Positions 35,383 through 43,685 of a stretch of 64,000 nt of DNA are shown one piece after another. The DNA is from Lacibacter luteus. GTDB taxonomy: Bacteria; Bacteroidota; Bacteroidia; Chitinophagales; Chitinophagaceae. The translations under genes and the position numbers were made by a program. How positions within the stretch are numbered: the stretch's first letter is position 1; the number at the start of each line of letters is the position of its first letter. The stretch is taken from assembly GCF_004118265.1 (NCBI RefSeq), contig NZ_SDHW01000006.1, positions 62,001 to 126,000 on the forward strand, given 5' to 3'. The notes below the pieces were generated by a model. It was not told the origin of the DNA and searched no databases. It was given only the letters and a program-made list of their open reading frames with translations.

Positions 35383-36135
35383 ATGAATGCTTTTCAGATA
35401 ATTAAAATAACAAAACGGTTGCACATGGCAATCGGGCTTTCTGTCTTTTTTTTATACTGTCCAACACCTGTTACAGCACAGGAATTGAAAACCAGCTCTT
35501 ATGGTGTCTCCTATATAGCATCTGAAAAAAGCTACAAGCATACGTTAAAAAAAGACAATCAAAAACAAATGGTTGAATTAAAAACAAAAATGCCCGGTTT
35601 AGTTTATGATTTACGTTATGCTACTGTAAACAATTTCGTAAAACTACCTCTGTACCCTGTAACAACCACATCTACTTTTTTGCGCCTGCCTGCTGCCAAT
35701 GCTTTACAACAGGTACAACAGGAACTGAAACAAAAAGGGTTGGGCTTAAAAATTTTTGATGCTTATCGCCCGTACTCTGTTACCATTAAATTCTGGGAGC
35801 TGATAAAAGATGAACGTTATGTTGCAAACCCAAGCAAAGGGAGTGGGCATAACCGTGGACTGGCTGTTGACTTAACCATCATTGATTTGAAAACAGGTAT
35901 TGAATTAGATATGGGTACCGGCTTTGATAATTTTTCTGATACTGCCCATCACTCCTTTACACAATTAAGCACAACTGTTTTACAAAACAGGAAAGTTCTG
36001 AAAGAGGTAATGCTGAAACATGGCTTTACTGCACTGGAAACAGAATGGTGGCATTATTACTGGCCGAATAACAGAAACTATGAAGTGCTGGATCTTGATT
36101 TTAAGAAACTTAATAAATTCACACAAAAGAACTAA
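35383..36135 (+). CDS. D-alanyl-D-alanine dipeptidase (VanX/DdpX type)
   Basis: The 250-aa zinc peptidase of family M15D has 'LRYATVNNF', a zinc site in 'GSGHNRGLAVDLTIID' (SxHxxGxAxD) and the 'ETEWWHYYW' (ExxH) motif. It hydrolyses D-Ala-D-Ala, most likely for wall-peptide recycling rather than vancomycin resistance, since no vanH/vanA neighbours are present. The chosen ATG at 35383 gives a signal-like N-terminus ('MAIGLSVFFLYCPTPVTA' after a short basic lead). A longer in-frame extension overlaps the divergent gene and is unlikely. Confidence 0.9.
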   Translation: MNAFQIIKITKRLHMAIGLSVFFLYCPTPVTAQELKTSSYGVSYIASEKSYKHTLKKDNQKQMVELKTKMPGLVYDLRYATVNNFVKLPLYPVTTTSTFLRLPAANALQQVQQELKQKGLGLKIFDAYRPYSVTIKFWELIKDERYVANPSKGSGHNRGLAVDLTIIDLKTGIELDMGTGFDNFSDTAHHSFTQLSTTVLQNRKVLKEVMLKHGFTALETEWWHYYWPNNRNYEVLDLDFKKLNKFTQKN

Positions 36136-36137
36136 TC

Positions 36138-36782
36138 ATGAAAAAACTGCTTGCCTTATTTCTCAGTATATCATTTTCGTTTACGCTTTCAGCCCAAAAA
36201 AATGAACCCGATTTTATTGAAGTTACTGTCATTGATTCTGTGCAGGTTGAACCGGAAACATTTACATTCACTTTGTTTTTTTCACCTATCGAGACGGTAA
36301 TAGAGGATGAATATAAATATGAAGAGAATCCAGCGATTAAATATGTATACAGCTTATTAAAAGAAATGAAATTAGATACCGTTGTTAATGATATTGCGTT
36401 CAATAATATGAACAGAGGTCATCGTCAAATATCAGTATTGTTTAAATCTCTAACCGATTTGAAAGAGTTCAGTAAAAAAATAAGAGCTATACAAAACATT
36501 CAAAGCTTTCTTGTAAACACATACTCTTCAAAAATGAAAGAGGCAGCCAACAAACTCTATGACAAACTGCTTCTGAAAGCAAAAGAAGATGCATTACTGG
36601 TTTCTTCAAAATCGCAACGTGAACTTGACAGGGTTATTCAGATAACAATAAAAGAAGCAGAAGGAACAGGTGGATGGACTGCATACCCACCATTATCAAT
36701 GCTTCGTGATGCCGATGCAGAACCCACAAATCCGAAAGTTATTGTTTCAAAGCAAATTACTGTCCGCTACAGTCTTAAATAA
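36138..36782 (+). CDS. Secreted protein, possible SIMPL/DUF541 domain
   Basis: The 214-aa protein has a signal peptide ('MKKLLALFLSISFSFTLSA') and a pattern like SIMPL proteins: an early 'IEVTVIDSVQVEPETFTFTL' and a central helix rich in Lys/Ala ('ANKLYDKLLLKAKEDALLVS') before 'QITIKEAEG'. It ends 'VSKQITVRYSLK'. The gene starts 2 bp after the dipeptidase stop, so both are probably co-expressed. The family call is tentative and the role unknown. Confidence 0.6.
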   Translation: MKKLLALFLSISFSFTLSAQKNEPDFIEVTVIDSVQVEPETFTFTLFFSPIETVIEDEYKYEENPAIKYVYSLLKEMKLDTVVNDIAFNNMNRGHRQISVLFKSLTDLKEFSKKIRAIQNIQSFLVNTYSSKMKEAANKLYDKLLLKAKEDALLVSSKSQRELDRVIQITIKEAEGTGGWTAYPPLSMLRDADAEPTNPKVIVSKQITVRYSLK

Positions 36783-36784
36783 AC

Positions 36785-37084
36785 TTATAGTTCAATTACG
36801 TCCACCACCACATCCACATTAATTGTTCCATACACATGCGGAAAGGTATCTTCAGTTGAAGGACTCCATTCAAACACAAAGCGGCTCGTGAGCTTATCGG
36901 TATCGATCACCAGTTTTACAAGATCGGCTTTGCCTGTGAAATAACGCTCAAGCACACCCGCCACCTGGTGGTCTTGGGAGCAATGAATAAATCCTTCAGC
37001 TTTTAATGATGGAGATTCGTAATAGCCATTGGCTTTTGCTGCAGTCCATTCAGCAGCAGTAGTAACATGATAAATAATGGGCAT
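36785..37084 (-). CDS. DUF952 family protein
   Basis: The 99-aa cytoplasmic protein fits DUF952: 'IYHVTTAAEWTAAKANGYY', 'SLKAEGFIHCSQDHQV', 'LVIDTDKLTSRFVFEW' and 'FPHVYGTINVDVVVDV'. The biochemical role is not established. It follows the glyoxalase-like gene by 2 bp and ends 2 bp from the convergent SIMPL-like gene. Confidence 0.88.
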   Translation of the reverse strand: MPIIYHVTTAAEWTAAKANGYYESPSLKAEGFIHCSQDHQVAGVLERYFTGKADLVKLVIDTDKLTSRFVFEWSPSTEDTFPHVYGTINVDVVVDVIEL

Positions 37085-37086
37085 CG

Positions 37087-37530
37087 TTAACGTTTTACTT
37101 CGTTCAGTTCAATCAGGTAACCATCCGGATCGGCAACATAGATCTGTACTGCACCATCAAAACGAACCTGTTTGTGAAAGCTCATCTTGTGTTGCGTTAA
37201 ATATTTTTCAACAGCAGTGATCGATATAACAAACAATGCAAAGTGACTACCGTTGCGATCGTTCTTTACTTCAAACTCTCTTCCTGCCAATAAATGTATT
37301 TGCTGATCGGTTCCTAATTTAAACCATGAACGTATTGCTTTGAGTGAATCTGGTACAGCAACCGGCTCCAATCCCATCACTTCTTTGTAAAACTTTGTAC
37401 TGGCTGCAATATCTTTTACATGCAGTGCTACATGATTGTGTTTCACCACTTCAATCTTTGCATCGGTTTGTGCAAATGAAGAGGTTGTAGTAAGCAAGGC
37501 AAAAAAAGCAATCGTTAAGCGTAAAAACAT
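37087..37530 (-). CDS. Secreted VOC (glyoxalase-like) protein
   Basis: The 147-aa protein has a signal peptide ('MFLRLTIAFFALLTTTSSFA') and one VOC half-module set: 'HNHVALHVKDIAASTKFYKE', 'GLEPVAVP', 'GSHFALFVI', and 'YVADPDGYLIELNEV' with candidate metal ligands His and Glu. VOC proteins cover many reactions. An exported form is uncommon, and the substrate is unknown. It starts 10 bp after aroC ends and may be read as part of the same transcript. Confidence 0.82.
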   Translation of the reverse strand: MFLRLTIAFFALLTTTSSFAQTDAKIEVVKHNHVALHVKDIAASTKFYKEVMGLEPVAVPDSLKAIRSWFKLGTDQQIHLLAGREFEVKNDRNGSHFALFVISITAVEKYLTQHKMSFHKQVRFDGAVQIYVADPDGYLIELNEVKR

Positions 37531-37540
37531 AATGAAAAGT

Positions 37541-38536
37541 TTAGGAGACGATACGTTTGATCTGTTGTTCTTGTAACATGAGATCAGCTAATACAATAGC
37601 CGTTGCAGCTTCTACAATAACTGGAGCACGCAAGGCCACACAAAGATCATGACGGCCTTTGATAGAAAATGTTTCCTGTTGTTCCGTATCCCAGTTTAAG
37701 CTTGTTTGTTCTTTTGGTGTTGATGAAGTTGGTTTGATGGCAATACGAAATACCAACTCATTTCCATTGCTGATGCCACCTACCACACCGCCTGCATGAT
37801 TGGTTCTTGTTTTACCCGTCATATCATCAATGGCATCGTTGTGTTGGCTCCCAAACATTTTTGCTGCAGCGAAACCTGTTCCAAACTCCACACCACGTAC
37901 TGCAGGTATAGCAAACATCATCTGCGCCAATACTGATTCAACTGAATCGAAATATGGTTCACCCAAACCAACAGGCAATCCTGTTACTCTGCATTCAAGC
38001 AAACCACCAACAGAATCTTTTGCATCGATCGCATTTTGCAAACCTTTTTCCAGATCCTTCTCTCCTCCTATTTCAATTACCTCAGCATGAATGCCGACGC
38101 CACTCATGAGTTTTTTTGCAATAGCACCGGCCGCTACCAAACCTGTTGTGAGTCGTGCACTGAAGTGACCACCACCACGATAATCTTCATGGCCACCAAA
38201 CTTTTGATGCGCCACCCAATCGGCATGCCCCGGACGTGGAATGCTCCGTTGCTTTGCATAATCTTCGCTGCGGGTATTATTGTTCTCAAAGAAAATAGCA
38301 ATGGGAAAACCTGTGGTCTTATCATTAAACGTTCCGCTTTTGAAAAAAGGAAAATCTGCTTCCTGGCGGGGTGTTGTTCCTTTTTGCTTACCGCCTTTTC
38401 TGCGTTCAAGATCGGGTAACAGATCATCAGCTGTTAATGATAATCCTGCCGGACAACCATCTACCACAATACCTACACTTTCGCCATGCGATTCGCCAAA
38501 GATGGATACACGAAATAATTTACCGAATGAGTTCAA
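37541..38536 (-). CDS. aroC: Chorismate synthase
   Basis: The 331-aa FMN-dependent enzyme turns EPSP into chorismate, the last shikimate step. Signatures include 'RVSIFGESHGESVGIVVDG', 'RSIPRPGHADWVAHQKFG', 'RGGGHFSARLTTGLVAAGA' and 'TRTNHAGGVVGGISNGNEL'. Translation appears to start at TTG (38536, 'MNSFGKLFRVS'), since no in-frame ATG exists between the aroA stop and this conserved N-terminus. It is the last aromatic gene of the operon, 15 bp after aroA. Confidence 0.96.
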   Translation of the reverse strand: MNSFGKLFRVSIFGESHGESVGIVVDGCPAGLSLTADDLLPDLERRKGGKQKGTTPRQEADFPFFKSGTFNDKTTGFPIAIFFENNNTRSEDYAKQRSIPRPGHADWVAHQKFGGHEDYRGGGHFSARLTTGLVAAGAIAKKLMSGVGIHAEVIEIGGEKDLEKGLQNAIDAKDSVGGLLECRVTGLPVGLGEPYFDSVESVLAQMMFAIPAVRGVEFGTGFAAAKMFGSQHNDAIDDMTGKTRTNHAGGVVGGISNGNELVFRIAIKPTSSTPKEQTSLNWDTEQQETFSIKGRHDLCVALRAPVIVEAATAIVLADLMLQEQQIKRIVS

Positions 38537-38551
38537 TGTTGAATGGTTTGA

Positions 38552-39847
38552 TTATAAAGATACGTTTGCACCCAATACTTTCAAGTGCTCATAAAAATCA
38601 GGATACGATTTATTGATCGCTTCTGCTTCTTCAATCGTTACATCACCTGCTGCTTTCAACCCTGCAACAGCACAAGCCATGGCAATACGATGATCGTGAC
38701 GTGAATGTACAGTAGCACCTTTTAATCCGCCACCGCCATGAACGATCATGAGATCATCCTGCAACTCAATCGTTACACCCAGCTTTGCAAATTCTTCCTG
38801 CAGTGTTAATGCCCGGTTGCTTTCTTTATGTGTTAAACGTGTTGTGCCTTCAATTACTGATTTACCGTTGCAATAAGATGCGAGTGCAACCAGTGGTGGA
38901 AACAGATCCGGGCATTCAGTTGCATTGAAATGAAAAGGCTTCAGAGGCGCCGGACCAATTTCAATCTGCTCGGGTTGAATAGAAATTACACAACCACAAT
39001 CCATCAATGCCTGCAACACAGCTTTATCAGCCTGCGGCGAAAACACATCCAATCCTTTTACCACAATATTACCTGCAACAGCGCCTGCAACCAATAAGAA
39101 TGCAGCACCACTCCAATCGCCTTCTACGGTGTAAGTCCTGAGCGAAGTCGAAGGAGTTTCTGCGGAGGATTGAGCGGAGTCGAAATCCGACTTTGAAAAA
39201 TAAAACGATTCGTAATTTTTATTCTCCGGCACTTTCAACCCAAACTGTTTCATTACATCAAGCGTAAGATCAATGTAAGGTTTGCTTTTGAGATTTGTTA
39301 CTGTGATCGATACATCGTTTGCATCACTTGCTGCATACGCCAGCAACATGCCAGTTAAAAACTGTGAGCTGAGTGATCCATCAATCGTAATATTTTTCGG
39401 AACGATCGGCCCCTGGATATTCAACGGCAACTTACCTGCATTACTTTTCACCTGCACACCCAGCTGTGGCAATATCTCATCAAAAAAATCCATTGGGCGT
39501 GTAACCAAACTGCCGCTGCCGTTCACCGTTAGTGCATGATTGCTCAATGCCACCAGTGGTGTAAACATTCGGATGCTCAATCCACTTTCGCCACAATTGA
39601 TCTCGCTGCTCACGGGTTGTACACCATTACTTTCAATGATCAGTTCATTCCCATTGTTTGTAACTGTACCACCTAAGCGTTGCGTAATATCCATCGCCGC
39701 TTTATCGTCGTTACTATGACCGGGATTTTTAATGATGCTTTTTCCTTTCGCCACCAATGCAGCAGCACATGCACGCTGCATCGAACTTTTTGATGCGTTC
39801 GACTGAATAGTTCCTGTGATGGTTGATGGATGTATTGTAACCTTCAT
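38552..39847 (-). CDS. aroA: 3-phosphoshikimate 1-carboxyvinyltransferase (EPSP synthase) with an in-frame repeat insertion
   Basis: The 431-aa enzyme joins phosphoenolpyruvate and shikimate 3-phosphate. It shows 'NASKSSMQRACAAALVAKG', 'CGESGLSIRMFTPL', 'SLSSQFLTGMLLAYA' and 'RHDHRIAMACAVAGL'. Just before the conserved 'YTVEGDWSGAAF' lies an unusual low-complexity stretch 'DSAQSSAETPSTSLR', encoded by two direct copies of a TTCGACTyCGCTCA repeat unit (39137-39187). The ATG at 39847 ('MKVTIHPSTITG') is the natural start; longer frames run into a hairpin. It is downstream of aroB in the operon. Confidence 0.95.
   Translation of the reverse strand: MKVTIHPSTITGTIQSNASKSSMQRACAAALVAKGKSIIKNPGHSNDDKAAMDITQRLGGTVTNNGNELIIESNGVQPVSSEINCGESGLSIRMFTPLVALSNHALTVNGSGSLVTRPMDFFDEILPQLGVQVKSNAGKLPLNIQGPIVPKNITIDGSLSSQFLTGMLLAYAASDANDVSITVTNLKSKPYIDLTLDVMKQFGLKVPENKNYESFYFSKSDFDSAQSSAETPSTSLRTYTVEGDWSGAAFLLVAGAVAGNIVVKGLDVFSPQADKAVLQALMDCGCVISIQPEQIEIGPAPLKPFHFNATECPDLFPPLVALASYCNGKSVIEGTTRLTHKESNRALTLQEEFAKLGVTIELQDDLMIVHGGGGLKGATVHSRHDHRIAMACAVAGLKAAGDVTIEEAEAINKSYPDFYEHLKVLGANVSL
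39137..39187 (-). repeat. Interspersed TTCGACTTCGCTCAG repeat, two direct units inside aroA
   Basis: Two direct copies of the unit (TTCGACTTCGCTCA and TTCGACTCCGCTCA on the minus strand) lie about 32 bp apart. The first, extended to 20 bases, is identical to the sequence at 15064-15083 in the injection-system gap. The reading frame of aroA is kept. Confidence 0.8.
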
Positions 39848-39857
39848 AGCTGTTTGC

Positions 39858-39886
39858 GGTGAGTCACCCCGCAAGGGTGGCTCACC
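39858..39886. repeat. Hairpin between aroB and aroA
   Basis: Arms GGTGAGTCACCC and GGGTGGCTCACC form a 12-bp stem with one wobble and a 5-nt loop, 11 bp upstream of the aroA ATG. Without a T-tract it is unlikely to be a terminator on the minus strand; it may stabilise the mRNA or tune aroA translation. Confidence 0.6.
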
Positions 39887-39899
39887 GGCTTTGCTTTAC

Positions 39900-40925
39900 T
39901 TATAAATTTTCAATTAATTCTTTCAGCTGTACCAAAGGAATATTCATCACTTTGGCTTCGCCTATTTTATTGAGCACAACATATTGCATAACATCCTGTG
40001 CTTTCTTTTTGTCTTTCTTCAGCGTTTCAAATGCTTCGGCTTTATCAAACGCAAAAGAAGAAGTGAGTCCGTATTGTTCAATGAGTTTGGTGAGACGTTG
40101 CTTTTCAGCAGAAGAAAAATTGTTGATCTCTTCCGAAATCTTTGCGGCGGCCACCATGCCAATTGTTACAGCATGACCATGCATCAATTCATATTTGTTC
40201 TCGATAGCATGCCCCAACGTATGACCAAGATTCAGCAGCTTGCGATCTGCTTTTTCAAACTCATCTTCCTGAACCACTTTTGTTTTAATTAAACAGTTAC
40301 GTTCAATTAACTGCTGCAATGCTTCTTTGTTATCCTGGTAGTACGCAATGCTGTGTTGCTCCAGTTCATCAAACATGGCTGCATCTTTAATAGCAGCATG
40401 TTTAATTACTTCAGCAAAACCATTTTCCCATTCTTTTAATGGTAACGACTCCAGCAACGATACATCATACAGCAAAAACGAAGGCTGACGGATAATACCT
40501 ACCATGTTTTTATACACGCCTACATCAATACCATTCTTACCACCAATGCTTGCATCAACCATGGCAAGAATAGTTGTAGGAATAAAACCACAGGCAATAC
40601 CACGCATGTACACTGCAGCAATGTAACCAACCATATCAGTTACCACACCACCACCAACACCAACAACTGTTGATTTACGATCAGCGCCAAGTTCAATCAA
40701 CTGGCGAATCACATCATCAACTGTTGATTGTATTTTATGTGCTTCACCTGCTTTCATTACAATGGTTTTCCAGCCATTGAATTTTGCAGTGTGTGCAGCA
40801 AAAACATTTTCATCGGTAATGAGCACAGTGCTGTTCGTATCTGCAATTGCAGACAGTTGCTCCATACTTCCGTTGAAATAATAATCAACCGATGCTGTAG
40901 AAAATTGATAGGTCTGTTTTACCAT
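39900..40925 (-). CDS. aroB: 3-dehydroquinate synthase
   Basis: The 341-aa NAD-dependent enzyme cyclises DAHP to 3-dehydroquinate. It shows 'VVGVGGGVVTDMVGYIAAVY', 'GIACGFIPTTILAMVDASIG', 'KNGIDVGVYKNMVGII', and the metal-site motif 'LLNLGHTLGHAIENKYEL'. It sits between the DAHP synthase gene (129 bp gap) and aroA in the aromatic operon. Confidence 0.97.
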   Translation of the reverse strand: MVKQTYQFSTASVDYYFNGSMEQLSAIADTNSTVLITDENVFAAHTAKFNGWKTIVMKAGEAHKIQSTVDDVIRQLIELGADRKSTVVGVGGGVVTDMVGYIAAVYMRGIACGFIPTTILAMVDASIGGKNGIDVGVYKNMVGIIRQPSFLLYDVSLLESLPLKEWENGFAEVIKHAAIKDAAMFDELEQHSIAYYQDNKEALQQLIERNCLIKTKVVQEDEFEKADRKLLNLGHTLGHAIENKYELMHGHAVTIGMVAAAKISEEINNFSSAEKQRLTKLIEQYGLTSSFAFDKAEAFETLKKDKKKAQDVMQYVVLNKIGEAKVMNIPLVQLKELIENL

Positions 40926-41054
40926 AATATGATTGCCACAAAGGCACTAAGGCACAAAGAAAAAAGATGAATAGAATTGCTGCAGCACAAGTGAGTGACA
41001 CAACGAAAGCAATATCATTGCTCCGCAGCCCACTCACAACTCACCATTCACCAC

Positions 41055-42143
41055 TCACGAATCAAGCACCTTCTTCTGATGGTTAATGCTTTCCATATGC
41101 ACCGCATCAAAATACTTGGTGATAAATTCTTTGCTCAAACCTTTACGTTCACCTTCTCTGTAAGCACGTTCCAGTATTTCGTTCCAGCGGTTTGTTTGCA
41201 GGATGGTGATGTTGTTATCTTTTTTGTACTGACCAATGCTTTCAGCAATTTTCATACGCTGACCAATGATCTGCATCAATTCATCATCAAGATGATTGAT
41301 CTGCTGACGCAATTTTTCCAATGCAGCATGATATTCTTCCGATGCCACATCTTCTTTACGCCAGATGATGCTGCTGATCATTTCGCCCAAACGTTCAGGA
41401 GTAACCTGCTGTTTCGCATCGCTCCATGCTTTATCGGGATCAATATGACTTTCGATCATCACACCATCAAAGTCGAGGTCAATTGCACGTTGTGCCGTTT
41501 CCTGTAAAATATCTCTGCGTCCGCAGATATGCGAAGGATCATTCACAATCAACATACCCGGGTTACGACGTTTCATTTCAATTGCCAGATGCCACATTGG
41601 TGCATTGCGGTATTCGGTATTACCATACGAAGAAAAACCACGATGGATCAAACCGATTTGTTTAATACCTGCACGAGCAACACGCTCCACTGCACCACTC
41701 CACAATTCGAGGTCGGGGTTAATGGGGTTCTTGATCAACACAGGTACATCCACACCACGTAACGCATCAGCTACTTCCTGTACACTGAAAGGGTTCACGG
41801 TTGTACGTGCACCGATCCATAATACATCCACATCAAACGTTAACGCATCTTCCACCTGCTTGGCAGTTGCTACTTCTGCTGCAGTTGGTAAACCTGTTAA
41901 CTCTTTTGCTTTTTGTAACCAGGGTAAACCTTTTGCACCAATCCCTTCGAACATACCGGGTTTGGTACGGGGTTTCCAAATACCTGCACGCAGAATATCT
42001 ACTTTTCCTGTTGCGGCTAACTGTTGCGCTGTGGCAACCAGTTGCTCTTCTGTTTCGGCGCTGCAAGGACCACTGATCACCAGCGGACGTTTATTCCACG
42101 CAGCCTGCACTTTTTCTTTCATGTTTGCTTCTAATGTTTGCAT
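41055..42143 (-). CDS. Bifunctional DAHP synthase / chorismate mutase (type II AroQ domain)
   Basis: The 362-aa protein has an N-terminal DAHP synthase of the AroA-beta/KDO8P-like type ('KRPLVISGPCSAETEEQLVA', 'GIWKPRTKPGMFEGIG', 'IGARTTVNPFSVQEVADAL', 'LIVNDPSHICGRRDILQETA'). A C-terminal AroQ chorismate mutase helical domain follows (about residues 270-360, 'LRQQINHLDDELMQIIGQRM', 'IGQYKKDNN'). It commits carbon to the shikimate route and sends chorismate to prephenate. In fused enzymes the mutase domain can pass on feedback by prephenate. It is preceded by a 231-bp repeat-rich gap in the operon. Confidence 0.95.
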   Translation of the reverse strand: MQTLEANMKEKVQAAWNKRPLVISGPCSAETEEQLVATAQQLAATGKVDILRAGIWKPRTKPGMFEGIGAKGLPWLQKAKELTGLPTAAEVATAKQVEDALTFDVDVLWIGARTTVNPFSVQEVADALRGVDVPVLIKNPINPDLELWSGAVERVARAGIKQIGLIHRGFSSYGNTEYRNAPMWHLAIEMKRRNPGMLIVNDPSHICGRRDILQETAQRAIDLDFDGVMIESHIDPDKAWSDAKQQVTPERLGEMISSIIWRKEDVASEEYHAALEKLRQQINHLDDELMQIIGQRMKIAESIGQYKKDNNITILQTNRWNEILERAYREGERKGLSKEFITKYFDAVHMESINHQKKVLDS

Positions 42144-42199
42144 TGTTATTGGTTGTAAAGTTAAGTTTTATGTTGCGAACACTTGTTCTGCTATTAAGC

Positions 42200-42320
42200 G
42201 TTCGTTGCGTCGCACTCTTGTGCGTTTTGTAATTCTATTCATCTCACCCACCCCTTTCAATCTCTGTTCATGTTTTGCACTCTGTTGCCCCTCCAGGGAG
42301 GGGATGAACACTCTGCTCAC
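42200..42320. repeat. Composite interspersed intergenic element (copy 2)
   Basis: This gap between the GNAT and DAHP synthase genes repeats the order found at 15031-15190: 'GTTGCGTCGCACTCTTGT' and then 'CCCACCCCTTTCAAT', a 'GCCCCTCCAGGGAGGGGAT' hairpin and 'GATGAACA'. The TCCTGAGCGAAGTCGAAGGA block is absent here. It is followed by TCATCATTCATC-type simple repeats. Confidence 0.6.
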
Positions 42321-42374
42321 TCATTACTGATCGTTCATCATTCATCATTCATATCCTAAATCATACATCCTACA

Positions 42375-42824
42375 TCATAAATCCCTCATCATCGCTTTAA
42401 ATCTTTGTTCCGTCATTTCAAACTTGATCTCTCCTTTTCCATACACACCTGTTTCAATCCATCCTTGCTTACGATAAAATGTTTCTGCTCTTGTACCCGG
42501 ACTTGTACTTAACCAAACCGTTTCATTTGTTTGTTCGAAATACCAATTCATCATCAGCTCATGCAATTGTTTGCCGATGCCTCTTGCTTCCACATCGGGG
42601 TTTACAAACAACGCCCAGATATTATGATCCACTAAATCAGCAATGGCAAAACCAACAACTGAACCACCGATCGTACACACCCATCCTTTCCCACGCTTTG
42701 TAATGTATTTTTCCACATCAGCATCGGTTACCAAAGCCGGGTTACTCAATGTGTTTTCTTTTACAGCATTGCGTACAACCTGCATTTGTTGAATATCCTG
42801 TATGGTTGCTTCACGAAAGATCAT
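42375..42824 (-). CDS. GNAT-family N-acetyltransferase in the aromatic operon
   Basis: The 149-aa protein has the GNAT fold: 'MIFREATIQDIQQMQVVRNA', 'GGSVVGFAIADLVDHNIWAL', the acetyl-CoA loop 'PDVEARGIGKQLHELMMNWY', and 'LSTSPGTRAETFYRKQGWIE'. The acceptor is unknown. Its start overlaps the tyrA stop (ATGA), so the two are translationally coupled and it is a true operon member, though no link to aromatic synthesis is known. Confidence 0.9.
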   Translation of the reverse strand: MIFREATIQDIQQMQVVRNAVKENTLSNPALVTDADVEKYITKRGKGWVCTIGGSVVGFAIADLVDHNIWALFVNPDVEARGIGKQLHELMMNWYFEQTNETVWLSTSPGTRAETFYRKQGWIETGVYGKGEIKFEMTEQRFKAMMRDL

Positions 42825-43669
42825 TTAAGAATCCGTTTGATATTATTCGCATGTTCAATCAATCCTCTCAGCTCAGGTTCATTGCTCTGTTCAATTTTAT
42901 CTCTGAACTTTTTCAGCTGTTCAATGTGCTCATTCAATACATCCAGCACATTTTCTTTGTTCTGCAAAAAGATGGGCACCCACATGGCAGGATTACTTTT
43001 TGCCAAACGCACCGTGCTTTCAAAACCTGCACTCGCCATTTCGAAAATCGCATTGTCTTCTTTCTCTTTTTCCAACACTGTATTTGCTAATGCAAACGAA
43101 GTAATGTGCGAAATATGACTTACATACGCTGCATGCAGATCATGTGCTTTCGCTTCCATACTCAGCAAGTGCATACCTATTTTTTTATACATCGCTTTTG
43201 TCCACTCCAATGCATCAAGATCACTGTCACCTTCATCACAAATGATCACGGCTTTATTTTCATATGCGTTACGTACTGCTGCGGCGGGGCCGCTATACTC
43301 CGTACCCCACATCGGGTGCGTTGCAACATATCGTCCACGTTTTGGATGATTGGCAACAGCTTCCGTTAATTGCGATTTGGTTGAACCCAGATCAATCACA
43401 ATTTGATTTTCTACTTTATCAAGGATCGATGGTAACAGTCCCACCATTTTATCAACGGGAAAAGCCAGTATCACTACTTCGCTTTGTGCAATGGCTTCCT
43501 CCAATGGTAAAACTTCATCTACCAGTTCCAGCTCTATTGCTTTTGTTTCGTGTTCTTTGCTGGCATCTACACCAATCAATCGTGATGAGATCTTTTTCTC
43601 ATGCAGACGAATGGCGAGTGAACCACCAATTAATCCCACACCAATGATTGCAATACGTTTACGTTCCAT
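42821..43669 (-). CDS. tyrA: Prephenate dehydrogenase
   Basis: The 282-aa enzyme oxidatively decarboxylates prephenate to 4-hydroxyphenylpyruvate for tyrosine. It has a Rossmann motif ('IAIIGVGLIGGSLAIRLHEK'), 'VILAFPVDKMV', the substrate-site 'ATHPMWGTEYSGPAAA' and the helical dimer domain ('HDLHAAYVSHISHITSFALA'). The ATG at 43669 follows a TTG that starts the longer frame. No ACT domain is present, so control may rest on the operon leader. Confidence 0.94.
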   Translation of the reverse strand: MERKRIAIIGVGLIGGSLAIRLHEKKISSRLIGVDASKEHETKAIELELVDEVLPLEEAIAQSEVVILAFPVDKMVGLLPSILDKVENQIVIDLGSTKSQLTEAVANHPKRGRYVATHPMWGTEYSGPAAAVRNAYENKAVIICDEGDSDLDALEWTKAMYKKIGMHLLSMEAKAHDLHAAYVSHISHITSFALANTVLEKEKEDNAIFEMASAGFESTVRLAKSNPAMWVPIFLQNKENVLDVLNEHIEQLKKFRDKIEQSNEPELRGLIEHANNIKRILK

Positions 43670-43685
43670 TGTCAATTATCAATTA

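Noticed and set aside
35383-36135. Vancomycin resistance (van) locus suggested by a VanX-type enzyme
   Set aside because: No vanH, vanA or vanRS genes are nearby, and such dipeptidases also serve ordinary wall recycling.
41605-42330. Long plus-strand open frame opposite the DAHP synthase gene
   Set aside because: It is an antisense shadow of a clearly conserved enzyme gene, with no recognisable domain.
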